From assembly GCF_008764245.1 (NCBI RefSeq), contig NZ_VTQV01000016.1, positions 21,442-85,441 on the forward strand: DNA of 64,000 nt. The letters are read 5' to 3'. Under the pieces are notes generated by a model. The model saw nothing but the letters and a program-made list of their open reading frames with translations. It was not told where the DNA came from and did not search any database. Positions 14,104 to 22,294 of this stretch are shown one piece after another (position 1 is the first letter of the stretch; every line of letters begins with the position of its first letter). Position numbers and translations under genes: made by a program. This DNA is from Bacillus subtilis. Its GTDB lineage: Bacteria > Bacillota > Bacilli > Bacillales > Bacillaceae_C.

Positions 14104-15180
14104 ATGTTAGCATTTGCATTTGATGTAGGGAATGGCTTTGTTAAGGCTAAAAATGGAAAGAGGACAATTATTGCGCCTAGCACGATTGCAAAGAGAGATA
14201 GTATCGGTACATCAAGCATTATCAATATGGCAACAGAATTTGACACAAATTCAGGTTATAACGAATTTGAATCAAATTTAGATGACGGAGAAGTGTATAT
14301 TTGGGGAGATGGAATCAAAAACGCAGTTGATCCCGATTCTTTAATTCCTACATATACCCATCATAATCGCTACATGCAAAAAAGGTTTAAGTTACTTTGT
14401 TCATTTATTTTAGCCGAACTAGCAAGTGATTATGAAGAATATGAGCTTGATGAAGTAACAATAGTGACTGGTGTACCTTCTCAAGAGGTAGGAACAAAGG
14501 AATCAGAAGAATTTAAACGCTTTTTACAACAAAAGCATGTTGTAACCCGTAATGGAGTGCAACGCATGATAAACGTTGTGGATGTAAGAATCATCGAACA
14601 ACCTTTGGGAACATTACTAAACGAATACATGAATGATTCGGGACAAATTCATAAAACTCTAATGACAAGTACTATTACCGTTATTGACTTCGGAGCAGGA
14701 ACAACAATTATGGATACATTTAAGAATTTAAAACGCCTAGATGACAAATCTGAAACGTTTTACGAAGGAATGAATGATGTTCATAAACGAATAGCGAAAC
14801 GTATTGAAAGAGAAAATGGAGTAAAAGGTTTAGACTCTTCATTTGTCGAAGAAGGATTTAAAAACGGAACAATGATCGCTGAAATATCTGAAAGAAAAAA
14901 GTATCCATTTGAAGATATTGCAAAGGAAATTATAATTGATTTTGTGGAAAAGCGTATTTCTGATATAGACAGCACCTTAACCAATCGAAACAGCATAGAC
15001 AATTTTATTCTCACTGGTGGTGGAGTTAATATCGTTGGAGAACATTTCAAAAAGGCTTTTAATGAAGAAGCTTTAAAAGTTGTTGTCGATTCTCAAGAAT
15101 CGAACTTGAACGGGTTTTACAAACTATCAAGCACTATTTCCGCAAATAATAAACCAAATAATAAACAGAAGTTGGCGTAA
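14104..15180 (+). CDS. Actin-like plasmid segregation ATPase, ParM/Alp family
   Basis: 358 aa. The actin-fold signatures are in order: phosphate 1 (AFDVGNGFVKAK, residues 4-15), phosphate 2 (VIDFGAGTTIMDTF, about 197-210) and the adenosine motif (LTGGGVNIVGEHF, about 305-317). Length and ParM/StbA-like features fit filament-forming proteins that push plasmid copies apart. Followed by an RHH protein that serves as the DNA adaptor. ATG with ATAGGAGTG. The C-terminal 15 residues are Asn/Lys-rich and probably disordered. Its presence in a chromosomal insertion indicates an extrachromosomal stage. An ICE-stabilising role is also known for such systems. Confidence 0.9.
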   Translation: MLAFAFDVGNGFVKAKNGKRTIIAPSTIAKRDSIGTSSIINMATEFDTNSGYNEFESNLDDGEVYIWGDGIKNAVDPDSLIPTYTHHNRYMQKRFKLLCSFILAELASDYEEYELDEVTIVTGVPSQEVGTKESEEFKRFLQQKHVVTRNGVQRMINVVDVRIIEQPLGTLLNEYMNDSGQIHKTLMTSTITVIDFGAGTTIMDTFKNLKRLDDKSETFYEGMNDVHKRIAKRIERENGVKGLDSSFVEEGFKNGTMIAEISERKKYPFEDIAKEIIIDFVEKRISDIDSTLTNRNSIDNFILTGGGVNIVGEHFKKAFNEEALKVVVDSQESNLNGFYKLSSTISANNKPNNKQKLA

Positions 15181-15195
15181 CAGGAAAAATTAATG

Positions 15196-15229
15196 GAGTG
15201 TCTTGTCTTATTGAATGGATAAGACACTC
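15196..15229 (+). other. Hairpin in the parM-parR interval
   Basis: GAGTGTCTT/AAGACACTC stem with a 16-base loop that could pair further (TCTTAT/ATAAGA). No T-run follows on the plus strand, so it is more likely an mRNA processing or stability element, or an adaptor site, than a terminator. Confidence 0.5.
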
Positions 15230-15258
15230 TAAAAAAGTTAAAGTTAGGAGTTTTTATC

Positions 15259-15552
15259 ATGGCACTAGTTAGACGAATTTTTTCATATGATGACATAGAG
15301 GACAAGGTAATTCATGATTTTTTAGAAAGTATACCTGAAAGACAACGTTCCAGGCACATACGAATGGCAATACGTTTATATATAAATGAAACAAGAGGAT
15401 CAGGAAATATCCCAACAAGTTCCAATCAAAATATCTCAAGTAATACGAAAAAAGACCACGAAACGAAACCTAAAACAGTAGAACAGAAAGAGAAAACAAG
15501 TGATGAATTTATTGACCTAGACCAAGATTTTCTTGATGATCTAGGGAAATAA
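15259..15552 (+). CDS. ParR-like ribbon-helix-helix adaptor
   Basis: 97 aa. The N-terminal 45 residues fit a ribbon-helix-helix fold: a short beta strand (VRRIFSY), helix DDKVIHDFLESIPE and helix RSRHIRMAIRLYINE. The C-terminal half is a disordered, charged tail ending in an acidic patch (FIDLDQDFLDDLGK), as in ParR proteins where the tail contacts the ParM filament. Second gene of the parM operon, 78 bases after parM, with its own TTAGGAG. RHH proteins bind short palindromes or iterons and autoregulate, so it is the leading candidate for the factor that reads sites A-C. Confidence 0.75.
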   Translation: MALVRRIFSYDDIEDKVIHDFLESIPERQRSRHIRMAIRLYINETRGSGNIPTSSNQNISSNTKKDHETKPKTVEQKEKTSDEFIDLDQDFLDDLGK

Positions 15553-15620
15553 TTTGCGGATGAAATTTAGAGAAATAAAAAAGAAACTGAATTTTATACC
15601 ATTAATGAACATAAATTAAA

Positions 15621-16439
15621 TTATGATACCCACTCCACAAAACTCGGAATTCTAAGTAATCCCTTACTAGTATAATTTCGAAATTTAACTTTAGCCTTGA
15701 TTTTTGTGTCAAGATAGATAAATTTATCATTCTCGCTCGAAATATAATCTTGGTAAACGGAGTAAAATTCTTTTCTATTTGAAGTTGGCATAAACTCCAT
15801 TAACCCTGCATAATTGCCATTTTCGTAGCTCAATAGCATCCCGAATTTATCTTTACACAGACCAGTGATGTATACATTCTCATACTTATAGTTAATCACT
15901 TTTAACCAGTTATTAGAGCGCTTATTGATTTGATATTTAGAGCTAGTATTTTTAAGGACTACCCCTTCTAAATCATGACTCTTAATCTGGTCAAAATAGG
16001 CAATTCCATTTCCAAGTAGCCATTTAACTTTTGTAATTAGTCCATCATCAGGAATGATTTTTTCAAGAATCTCTTTTCGTTCCAGTAGCGTACAATTTAG
16101 CTTCTTATTTGAAGAGTAAACAATATCGAACACGCAAAATGTTATCTTGTGAAGAGATTTCTTGGATTTAAAACGTTCCATGACATATTCAAAGTTTGGT
16201 TTGCCATGAGAGTCCGTAACTACTATTTCACCATCTAAGACAGTACCATCGGGTACCGGTAAATCTATTAATTCAGGAAACAATGATGTGATCTCATTGT
16301 TATGTCGAGTATAAATTTTGACTTTGCTATTGAACTTAGTCCAAATACATCTAAATCCATCAAGCTTTAATTCTGTTATCCAATTTTCGTCATCAAAAGG
16401 CTGATCTATGCTATGCAGCAACATTGGGGATATAAACAT
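15621..16439 (-). CDS. ligB: ATP-dependent DNA ligase, phage/LigB type
   Basis: 272 aa, close to the length of B. subtilis LigB/YoqV of prophage SPbeta. Nucleotidyltransferase motifs in order: I, ELKLDGFR with adenylated Lys (about residue 24); III, LDGEIVV; IIIa, FDIVY; IV, EGVVLK; V, WLKVINY. A short OB-fold forms the C-terminal 80 residues. The start is the ATG after AGAGGTG. The host's essential ligase is NAD-dependent LigA, so this is cargo, likely sealing nicks during element replication or repair. Encoded opposite to the flanking plus-strand genes. Confidence 0.9.
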   Translation of the reverse strand: MFISPMLLHSIDQPFDDENWITELKLDGFRCIWTKFNSKVKIYTRHNNEITSLFPELIDLPVPDGTVLDGEIVVTDSHGKPNFEYVMERFKSKKSLHKITFCVFDIVYSSNKKLNCTLLERKEILEKIIPDDGLITKVKWLLGNGIAYFDQIKSHDLEGVVLKNTSSKYQINKRSNNWLKVINYKYENVYITGLCKDKFGMLLSYENGNYAGLMEFMPTSNRKEFYSVYQDYISSENDKFIYLDTKIKAKVKFRNYTSKGLLRIPSFVEWVS

Positions 16440-16584
16440 ATAAACACCTCTAGGTAATTTTAACATGAAGAAATTAGATGCTATACAGTTTTACCTTTGG
16501 TAAGTTATTGAAAAAGATATAGGAGATGTTAGTAGATAAAAGGGCAAGTTGATACAAACAAAGCGACAGAAAGGAAAGGTAAAA

Positions 16585-16935
16585 ATGTATGAAGAGGTTT
16601 CTGTCTTGAAAGGGAAAACACTGACAAAAATTGAAACCGATTATGAAGACGAATTAATTTTTTATACTTCTGACGGGGAGATTTACAAAATGTATCATGA
16701 ACAGCATTCTTATGAATCTGTGTCTATCGAGGACATAAATGGCGATTTGAAAGACTTGATTGGTAATCCTATAACAATGGCAGAAGAAGTTACTCAAGAT
16801 GACCTTAACGCTCCCGAAAGTGGGACATGGACATTTTATAAATTTGCTACAATTAAAGGATTTGTAACTATTCGTTGGTATGGAGAATCTAACGGTTATT
16901 ACTCAGAATCAGTAGATTTTATAAGGATTCACTGA
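16585..16935 (+). CDS. Phage-type small protein, DUF7448-like
   Basis: 116 aa from the ATG after AAAGGAAAGG; the frame opens 12 codons earlier. The pattern KMYHEQHSYESVSIEDINGDLKDLIGNPI..AEE is that of a small domain common in phage genomes, here lacking the usual paired Cys after the HEQ (replaced by SYES). Beta-rich, soluble. Divergent from the ligase gene. Function unknown. Confidence 0.6.
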   Translation: MYEEVSVLKGKTLTKIETDYEDELIFYTSDGEIYKMYHEQHSYESVSIEDINGDLKDLIGNPITMAEEVTQDDLNAPESGTWTFYKFATIKGFVTIRWYGESNGYYSESVDFIRIH

Positions 16936-16993
16936 TGCACATTTCGATTTAAATATACACTAGACAAAAACTGCGAGGAAAGGAAATTACTAA

Positions 16994-17152
16994 ATGAATT
17001 ATAAAGTAATCAATAAATTAGTGAGGTATGACGGAAAGATATGGATGATTGACGCAATATCGGACAAAGGAATGGCTACTATCTTTAGTAATGGGCAGGT
17101 GGCCATAGCACCTGAAAAAGAACTTGAATACTTAAAAGAAATTGATGCATAG
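16994..17152 (+). CDS. Very small hypothetical protein
   Basis: 52 aa, ATG with AAAGGAAA upstream. Compact and beta-rich by appearance, with no membrane segment (NKLVRYDGKIWMIDAI, GMATIFSNGQVAIAP). In the plus-strand run 16585-17437 of small cargo genes, 58 bases after the previous one. Reads like a short SH3-like barrel, but no family is assigned. Confidence 0.5.
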   Translation: MNYKVINKLVRYDGKIWMIDAISDKGMATIFSNGQVAIAPEKELEYLKEIDA

Positions 17153-17206
17153 GTCAGAGTAATAGCACATAATCAATATACAAACACTATGATTAGGAGG
17201 ATTTAT

Positions 17207-17437
17207 ATGAAGTTACCTAAACATGTCAAAGAAGCATTAGCGAAGTCTGCCGATAATTACCAAGTCGCTAGGAAACAGCAACTAATATTTCAAGAATGGG
17301 TAGAAAAGAACTTTGGAGAAGAAGCAATAAATCATGATAATGTAAGAGATGCTATAGTTAATTGGGTAGAGCAGACCAATAATCCTCATATAGCTATTAA
17401 GCAGTTGGAGAGTGAACTGGACGATTTTATGAAATAA
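17207..17437 (+). CDS. Small hypothetical protein
   Basis: 76 aa from an ATG with a perfect AGGAGG six bases upstream; the frame opens six codons earlier. Helical and acidic at the C-terminus (LESELDDFMK). Last plus-strand gene of the element before its terminator. No family recognised. Confidence 0.6.
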   Translation: MKLPKHVKEALAKSADNYQVARKQQLIFQEWVEKNFGEEAINHDNVRDAIVNWVEQTNNPHIAIKQLESELDDFMK

Positions 17438-17469
17438 GATAACTAATAAATTAATGTCGCATTAAAATA

Positions 17470-17500
17470 AGCCCTTCTTGAATTCAGAGGGGCTGTTTTT
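17470..17500 (+). terminator. Terminator closing the plus-strand cargo run
   Basis: AGCCCTTCT/AGAGGGGCT stem (one G-T pair), 7-base loop, then TTTTT. Confidence 0.85.
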
Positions 17501-17553
17501 ATTAATGACTGTTTCACCTTGGTTTTGATCTCATAAAACTTACGTTCCTAAAA

Positions 17554-17862
17554 TTATTTCATTTGGTTAACAAAATTCAAGTGATCTATTCCCCTGTCCT
17601 TTAGCACTCTTTTTGAATATAAAGGAGAATATCCGTATTGCCTATAAATTTCATTTAGACTAAGCCTTTTGTTGATATGCAAATGATATATTTTTTCAAA
17701 ATCTTTACTTCTCTTATTAAATGCAATATCAGGTAGTTTTAAAAGTTTGATATTGTTTTCGTTAAATAAAAGTTCTAAATCTTTTGTAGAAATCCCAATT
17801 TCTTTTTGGATTTCAAAAGGCGTTTTTAACATTTGGTGATTCAAATATACTAACTTGTCCAA
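17554..17862 (-). CDS. HTH-like protein fragment whose frame runs into the spoVK junction
   Basis: 102 aa from the first ATG, but the same frame is open and protein-like for about 30 further codons upstream, right up to the element/spoVK junction ([18 protein letters not shown], then [11 protein letters not shown]). Two HTH-like units follow ([18 protein letters not shown] and [20 protein letters not shown]). No ribosome site precedes the ATG. This suggests the C-terminal part of a gene cut at the attachment site, whose N-terminal part may lie at the far end of the element. Similar repeats occur in homing endonucleases and recombination factors; identity is open. Confidence 0.5.
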   Translation of the reverse strand: MDKLVYLNHQMLKTPFEIQKEIGISTKDLELLFNENNIKLLKLPDIAFNKRSKDFEKIYHLHINKRLSLNEIYRQYGYSPLYSKRVLKDRGIDHLNFVNQMK

Positions 17863-18494
17863 TAAATGTTGATACTTTTTCCATTGATAATCACTATACT
17901 CCCGCTTGGGAATATTAACTTTATCATTGGCATAAAAAATGAAACTTTGTTCTTCACTAATGTATCTATGGCCTCTTTCCCAAAATCTTTTTCTCCTCCA
18001 CGTCCTAATGAGTAAGCTTCATCAATAAATAAAACTCCTCCTGTTGCTTTCTTGATTAAGTCACGTGTTTTTTGAGCTGTATGACCAATATATTCTCCCA
18101 CTAGATCTGCTCTTTCCGCTTCAATCAGATGGCCCTTCGGTAAAATATCCATTTTTTGAAATAACTTTCCTATTAAACGAGCAACAGTCGTTTTCCCTGT
18201 ACCCGGATTTCCCTTAAACATCATGTGCAAAACTTGTTGCCCTGATTTTAACCCTGCTTCTTCCCGTCTTTTATTTATATAAATCCAGGCATATACTTCT
18301 TTCATCATTTTTTTTATTTGTGTCATTCCAACAAGAGTATTCATTTCTCTTTCAATTTCTTTCAAGATTGCGTGCTCTTGTGATAAAGACTTTGGTGAAA
18401 TACTTTTTTGCAAATCAGGTATCTTTTCTCTTTTATTCACATTTAGCATAATACTGATCTGTCCATTATTTTTCATTCTAATCGGTTCACTCAT
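17850..18494 (-). pseudogene. spoVK: spoVK, 5' part, interrupted by the element
   Basis: Stage V sporulation protein K, a mother-cell AAA+ ATPase needed for spore maturation, normally about 320 aa. Here about 181 native residues remain: Walker [12 protein letters not shown] (about 90-100), the Glu/Arg segment [17 protein letters not shown] and Walker [30 protein letters not shown]. Sensor and arginine-finger regions and the lid domain are absent. After LVK the frame reads 33 unrelated residues encoded by the element and stops. Start chosen at the ATG six bases after GAGGTG. Non-functional unless the element is excised. Position next to hfq agrees with Bacillus synteny. Confidence 0.92.
17945..17975. 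other. Element/chromosome junction (attachment site) within spoVK
   Basis: On the minus strand the spoVK codons GCC ATA GAT ACA TTA GTG AAG match the family, and the next codon departs from it. The crossover core therefore lies at or just before about 17,952. The exact core needs the other end of the element. Confidence 0.7.
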
Positions 18495-18589
18495 CCTCAT
18501 CACCTCACATTAAAAACAGTATACGCCCAAGGTTTAAAATTGTGCCCAGATCTTTAAAGAATGATATTAATTCAGTATATTCATGAGTA

Positions 18590-18658
18590 AGTCCTGCAAT
18601 TACAAGGGAAAAATTATAAAAAGAAAGCCATCCACAACAGGTTCCTAATTGCAGGACT
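18590..18658. repeat. Perfect 13-bp inverted repeat, one arm in the hfq terminator loop
   Basis: AGTCCTGCAATTA (18590-18602) and its complement (18646-18658). The second arm lies in the loop of the hfq terminator hairpin and the first lies downstream of its T-run, so the loop could pair with downstream RNA. Confidence 0.7.
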
Positions 18659-18681
18659 CCTGTTTATGACGGCTTTCTTTT
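18620..18681 (-). terminator. hfq terminator
   Basis: Outer stem AAAAGAAAGCC/GGCTTTCTTTT with inner AACAGG/CCTGTT, large loop, ending in TTTCTTTTT on the minus strand, just after hfq. Confidence 0.8.
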
Positions 18682-18690
18682 AAGGCTTTT

Positions 18691-18918
18691 TTATTCTTCG
18701 ATATTATTTTGAACATTTCGTTGCGGAGAAAATGTTGAGATAGCATGTTTAAATACCAATTGTTGCTTTCCTTCTGATTCAAAAAGAACTGTAAAATTAT
18801 CAAATCCCTTTACATTTCCACGAAGTTGAAACCCATTCAGTAGAAATAAAGTAACGGGGATTGCTTCCTTTCGAAGTTGATTCAAAAATTGGTCTTGAAT
18901 ATTGACTGATGATTTCAT
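18691..18918 (-). CDS. hfq: RNA-binding protein Hfq
   Basis: 75 aa, the usual Gram-positive length. Sm1 motif ([25 protein letters not shown]) and Sm2 ([11 protein letters not shown]) are complete. Hexameric ring that binds small RNAs and A-rich mRNA segments. The N-terminal [11 protein letters not shown] is family-typical and the C-terminus is short and acidic. The start is 29 bases downstream of the miaA stop, as in B. subtilis, so the two are co-transcribed, and it ends at its own terminator. Confidence 0.97.
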   Translation of the reverse strand: MKSSVNIQDQFLNQLRKEAIPVTLFLLNGFQLRGNVKGFDNFTVLFESEGKQQLVFKHAISTFSPQRNVQNNIEE

Positions 18919-18946
18919 AAAATGGCCTCCTATTTTATCTCTATAC

Positions 18947-19909
18947 TTAATTATTCGATTTTAATTCAAGCTTTCCTGCAATAAAATCGAGAATTTCGGC
19001 TATTTTTTTCCAGTGTTCCCTTTCATCGGTTAAATCAAACCATTCAGCATCCATTTTATTTCTAAACCATGTTAATTGGCGCTTGGCGTAATGACGAGAA
19101 TTCTTTTTAAGTAAAATAAGAGCCTCTTCATAAGGAATTCTTTTTTCAAGATAATCAGCTATTTCTTTATAACCAATTGCCTTCATCGATTGGTGTTCAC
19201 GGCTAAGTCCCTTTTTCATAAGATCCCTAACTTCTTGAACTAATCCCTCCTCAATCATAAGATCAACCCTATGATCAATTCGTTGATATAATGTTTCTCG
19301 ATCCATTGTTAATCCAATTAATATATCTTGATATAGGGGAATATTTTGTTGCTTTTTTTGAAATTCTGTCATTGTTTTTCCTGTACAATGAAAGATTTCT
19401 AGCGCTCTTATCACTCTACGATGATTATTTGGATGGATTTTGTTTGCGGCATCAGGGTCAATGGTTTTTAACTGATTATATAAATTCATTGCTCCCCCTG
19501 ACCGAACTTTTTCTTCCATTCTTTCTCTAAAAGAAAAATCAGCAGGTGCATCAGAAAATTGATAATCATATAAAACAGATTGAATATATAGCCCTGTTCC
19601 ACCAACGAGAATGGGTAGATGACCACGACTATGTACCTCTTTGATTTTTTCTCTGACAATTTTTTGGTACTCTGCCGCTGAAAATGATTCCCATGGATCT
19701 TTCAAGTTTAAAAGATGATGAGGCACCCCTTGCATCTCACTCGGTTTAATTTTGGCTGTCCCAATATCCATCCCTTTATAAACTTGCATCGAATCCCCAC
19801 TAATAATTTCACCGTTAAATCTTTTAGCAATTTGTAGACTCAATTCGGTTTTCCCTACAGCGGTTGGACCAATGACTGAAACAACCTTTTCCTTTTGACT
19901 GTTCGGCAA
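18947..19909 (-). CDS. miaA: tRNA dimethylallyltransferase
   Basis: 320 aa. Transfers the isopentenyl group from DMAPP to A37 of tRNAs reading UNN codons; MiaB in this window then methylthiolates the product. P-loop GPTAVGKTE at about 14-22, [23 protein letters not shown] and the C-terminal basic helix region ([10 protein letters not shown]) are all present. Full length. Co-transcribed with hfq. The upstream gene ends in a terminator, so miaA should have its own promoter, which I could not place with confidence. Confidence 0.97.
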   Translation of the reverse strand: MPNSQKEKVVSVIGPTAVGKTELSLQIAKRFNGEIISGDSMQVYKGMDIGTAKIKPSEMQGVPHHLLNLKDPWESFSAAEYQKIVREKIKEVHSRGHLPILVGGTGLYIQSVLYDYQFSDAPADFSFRERMEEKVRSGGAMNLYNQLKTIDPDAANKIHPNNHRRVIRALEIFHCTGKTMTEFQKKQQNIPLYQDILIGLTMDRETLYQRIDHRVDLMIEEGLVQEVRDLMKKGLSREHQSMKAIGYKEIADYLEKRIPYEEALILLKKNSRHYAKRQLTWFRNKMDAEWFDLTDEREHWKKIAEILDFIAGKLELKSNN

Positions 19910-20037
19910 TTTGCTTCACTGCTTTCTTAAAACATCTCATCTTTTTAATAATAGTACCATATCTCTTCTATTTGGCCATAATATTAGGGCATTATGTTTA
20001 TTAGTTTACATAATAAGGTTACTTTCAACTAACAATT

Positions 20038-20068
20038 AAACCATCTGGAACACATTTCCAGATGGTTT
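20038..20068 (-). terminator. Hairpin terminator after the 88-aa gene
   Basis: 13-bp perfect stem AAACCATCTGGAA/TTCCAGATGGTTT starting four bases after the stop codon; modest T content follows. Confidence 0.7.
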
Positions 20069-20071
20069 AAT

Positions 20072-20338
20072 TTAAAAGAATATCATAATACCAATCGAAG
20101 TTGCTACTACAAGTACTGTTAAGCCAATATAAATCCACGTTAATGACTTTACATTGGTTTTTAAGGATTTCGTTTCATATTCATGAGATCTAGCAATCTC
20201 ATCTTTTAGTGAATCGCCCTCTACTTCATATTGTTTCTGTTTTGTGCTTACTTCTTTGCCGACCAATAAAGTACCAATTAGGGCAACGACACAAACAAGA
20301 ATAACAGCAATAATCATGAATACATACACGTTTATCAT
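20072..20338 (-). CDS. Small membrane protein, two helices
   Basis: 88 aa. Hydrophobic helices at about 4-27 and 66-87 flank a charged, helical middle (STKQKQYEVEGDSLKDEIARSHEYETK). Located between mutL and miaA; in B. subtilis other small genes occupy this spot. No functional family recognised. Base composition is like the core genes, so it is not part of the element. Confidence 0.7.
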   Translation of the reverse strand: MINVYVFMIIAVILVCVVALIGTLLVGKEVSTKQKQYEVEGDSLKDEIARSHEYETKSLKTNVKSLTWIYIGLTVLVVATSIGIMIFF

Positions 20339-20419
20339 AACTCCTATCCGTTAGACTGAGCACTGTTTCTATTTTAACTTATTCTATCCCATCATTGAGA
20401 GTGATATATGACAATTATT

Positions 20420-22270
20420 TTACATAATTCTTTTAAACATTTTTTCTATTTCATAAGTTGAAAAGTGAACAATAATCGGTCTCCCATGTGGGCATGTAAA
20501 CGGATCTTCGGTTTGACGTAATTCTTGAAGCAGAGCTTCAATCTCATCTTGCCTTAAATAACGATTCGCTTTTATGGATCCTTTGCAACTCATCATAATC
20601 GCTGCTTCTTCTAAAAGGATTTTGATATTCATTTTTTTCATGGCGAGGAGCTGCTCAATTAAATCTTCAATCGTTTCTTTCTCATAGCCCTTCGGAAACC
20701 AGTTTGGGTGCGAGCGAACAATAAAACTATTCGTCCCAAAATCTTCTAAAAAAATACCTACTTTTTCTAATTCATTCTTATGTTCTTCGATTTTAATATA
20801 TTCATCTGTTGAAAATTCCAATGTTAGTGGAACGAGCATTTCTTGAAGTTCATTGGCAACCTCTCCCACTTTTTCGCGGAAATACTCATACTTAATACGT
20901 TCTTGGGCTGCGTGTTGATCAATCATATAAAAACCACGATCATTTTGCGCTAAAATATAGGTGCCATGCAATTGTCCAATTGGGTATAAGGGTGGGATTC
21001 GATCAGGCTCTCTCTCTCTCTTTTCCTCTATGACCGGATCCATTGTTGCAACAGATTCATTGGCAACAAAACCTGTTGTTGGCTCTTTTTCTTCTGGCAT
21101 ATACACTTCTTTTGTTTCATCTGGCACTAATATATGCTTATTTTGGCCCTGCCAATCGTTTGTTGGCTCTTCCTCCCTTCTTGAAATGAAAGGTTTGGAT
21201 GGTTTACTTTCTTCAAGCTGTAGAGAGGTTTGCTCAGATTTCTGCTCACTTCTTCTCGTTACTACATTTCCCTCCGGAATTAATTCTTGTTGTTGAAATG
21301 CTTTCTTGATGGTGGTTGAAATTAGCTGTTCAAGCTCCGCTTCTTTGCTAAGGCGAACGGTCATTTTAGCCGGATGAACATTCACATCTACCAATAAAGG
21401 ATCCATCTTTATAGACAATAAAACAATCGGATGACGATTGATTGGTAATAAAGTATGATATCCATCCATAATCGCATTCACCAACGAGTAATTCTTAATA
21501 AAACGACCATTCACCATCGTTGATATATAATTTCGGGAAGCCCGTGTTATTTCAGGTAGTGATATCCATCCGCTCAACGTAAAATCAAGCGATTGTGCTT
21601 CAATCGGAATCATTTTCCTAGCGATATTCATTCCATATATAGCGGCTAATACTTGTCTGATGTCGCCATTTCCATTCGTTCTTAATAACTCTCTCTCATT
21701 ATGGCGAAGACGAAACGAAATGTTCGGATGTGCCAGCGCTAATCGATTGACAATATCGGAAATATGGCCAATTTCAGTATGGATGGTTTTCATATACTTT
21801 AATCGCGCAGGAGTATTAAAAAACAAATTAGAAACGGTAAGGTCTGTTCCGGCCCGGGCGGATGATTTTTCTTGTTGAAGTAATTTGCCTGCCTCTAAAC
21901 ACACCTTTGTCCCAGGCTTTCCCGCTTTTGCCGATATTAGTTCAATCATTGAAACCGAAGCGATACTAGGAAGAGCCTCGCCCCTAAACCCTAACGTGCG
22001 AATACGAAAAAGATCTTTCTCATCTTTAATCTTACTTGTGGCATGTCGCTTAAATGCTCTTTGAATATCTTCCTCATCAATCCCGTCCCCGTTATCTAAA
22101 ACCCGAATTTTACCTAGACCCGCTTCTTCTACATCAATTTCAATAATCGTGCTATGCGCATCAATGGCATTCTCTACTAATTCCTTTACAACGGAGGCCG
22201 GACGTTCTACTACCTCACCAGCAGCAATTTTATTAGAAAGGAAATCATCTAATTCAATGATCTCGGGCAT
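20420..22270 (-). CDS. mutL: DNA mismatch repair endonuclease MutL
   Basis: 616 aa from ATG with GGGTGGG upstream; a GTG four codons earlier has no ribosome site. GHKL ATPase N-terminus: [15 protein letters not shown] and RGEALPSI. A Ser/Glu-rich linker covers about 335-425. The C-terminal endonuclease domain has [12 protein letters not shown] (metal site DQHAx2Ex4E), [12 protein letters not shown] and the zinc-site [11 protein letters not shown], so this is a nicking MutL as in other bacteria lacking MutH. Downstream of mutS with 24 bases between, one operon. Confidence 0.97.
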   Translation of the reverse strand: MPEIIELDDFLSNKIAAGEVVERPASVVKELVENAIDAHSTIIEIDVEEAGLGKIRVLDNGDGIDEEDIQRAFKRHATSKIKDEKDLFRIRTLGFRGEALPSIASVSMIELISAKAGKPGTKVCLEAGKLLQQEKSSARAGTDLTVSNLFFNTPARLKYMKTIHTEIGHISDIVNRLALAHPNISFRLRHNERELLRTNGNGDIRQVLAAIYGMNIARKMIPIEAQSLDFTLSGWISLPEITRASRNYISTMVNGRFIKNYSLVNAIMDGYHTLLPINRHPIVLLSIKMDPLLVDVNVHPAKMTVRLSKEAELEQLISTTIKKAFQQQELIPEGNVVTRRSEQKSEQTSLQLEESKPSKPFISRREEEPTNDWQGQNKHILVPDETKEVYMPEEKEPTTGFVANESVATMDPVIEEKREREPDRIPPLYPIGQLHGTYILAQNDRGFYMIDQHAAQERIKYEYFREKVGEVANELQEMLVPLTLEFSTDEYIKIEEHKNELEKVGIFLEDFGTNSFIVRSHPNWFPKGYEKETIEDLIEQLLAMKKMNIKILLEEAAIMMSCKGSIKANRYLRQDEIEALLQELRQTEDPFTCPHGRPIIVHFSTYEIEKMFKRIM

Positions 22271-22294
22271 TGCGAATCCCACCCTTCATTTTTG

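Larger units (their letters stand above)
1..17951. mobile_element. Integrated plasmid/ICE-like element interrupting spoVK (right part; left end outside window)
   Basis: The right boundary is where the spoVK reading frame stops matching SpoVK, after [10 protein letters not shown] at about 17,951. Everything to the left lacks any core Bacillus gene. The content is plasmid- and ICE-like: a replication initiator, ParM/ParR-type segregation, ImmR/ImmA-type control, pilin-like and surface proteins, and a phage-type ligase. No site-specific recombinase is visible, so it must lie left of position 1 if present. The left end, total length and the spoVK 3' half are not seen. Calling it an element is well supported; whether it is conjugative or developmentally excised is inference. 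Confidence 0.85.

Noticed and set aside
18501..18560. SigE or SigK promoter for spoVK
   Set aside because: Only partial matches (GTATACTG) at improper spacing; not good enough to annotate.
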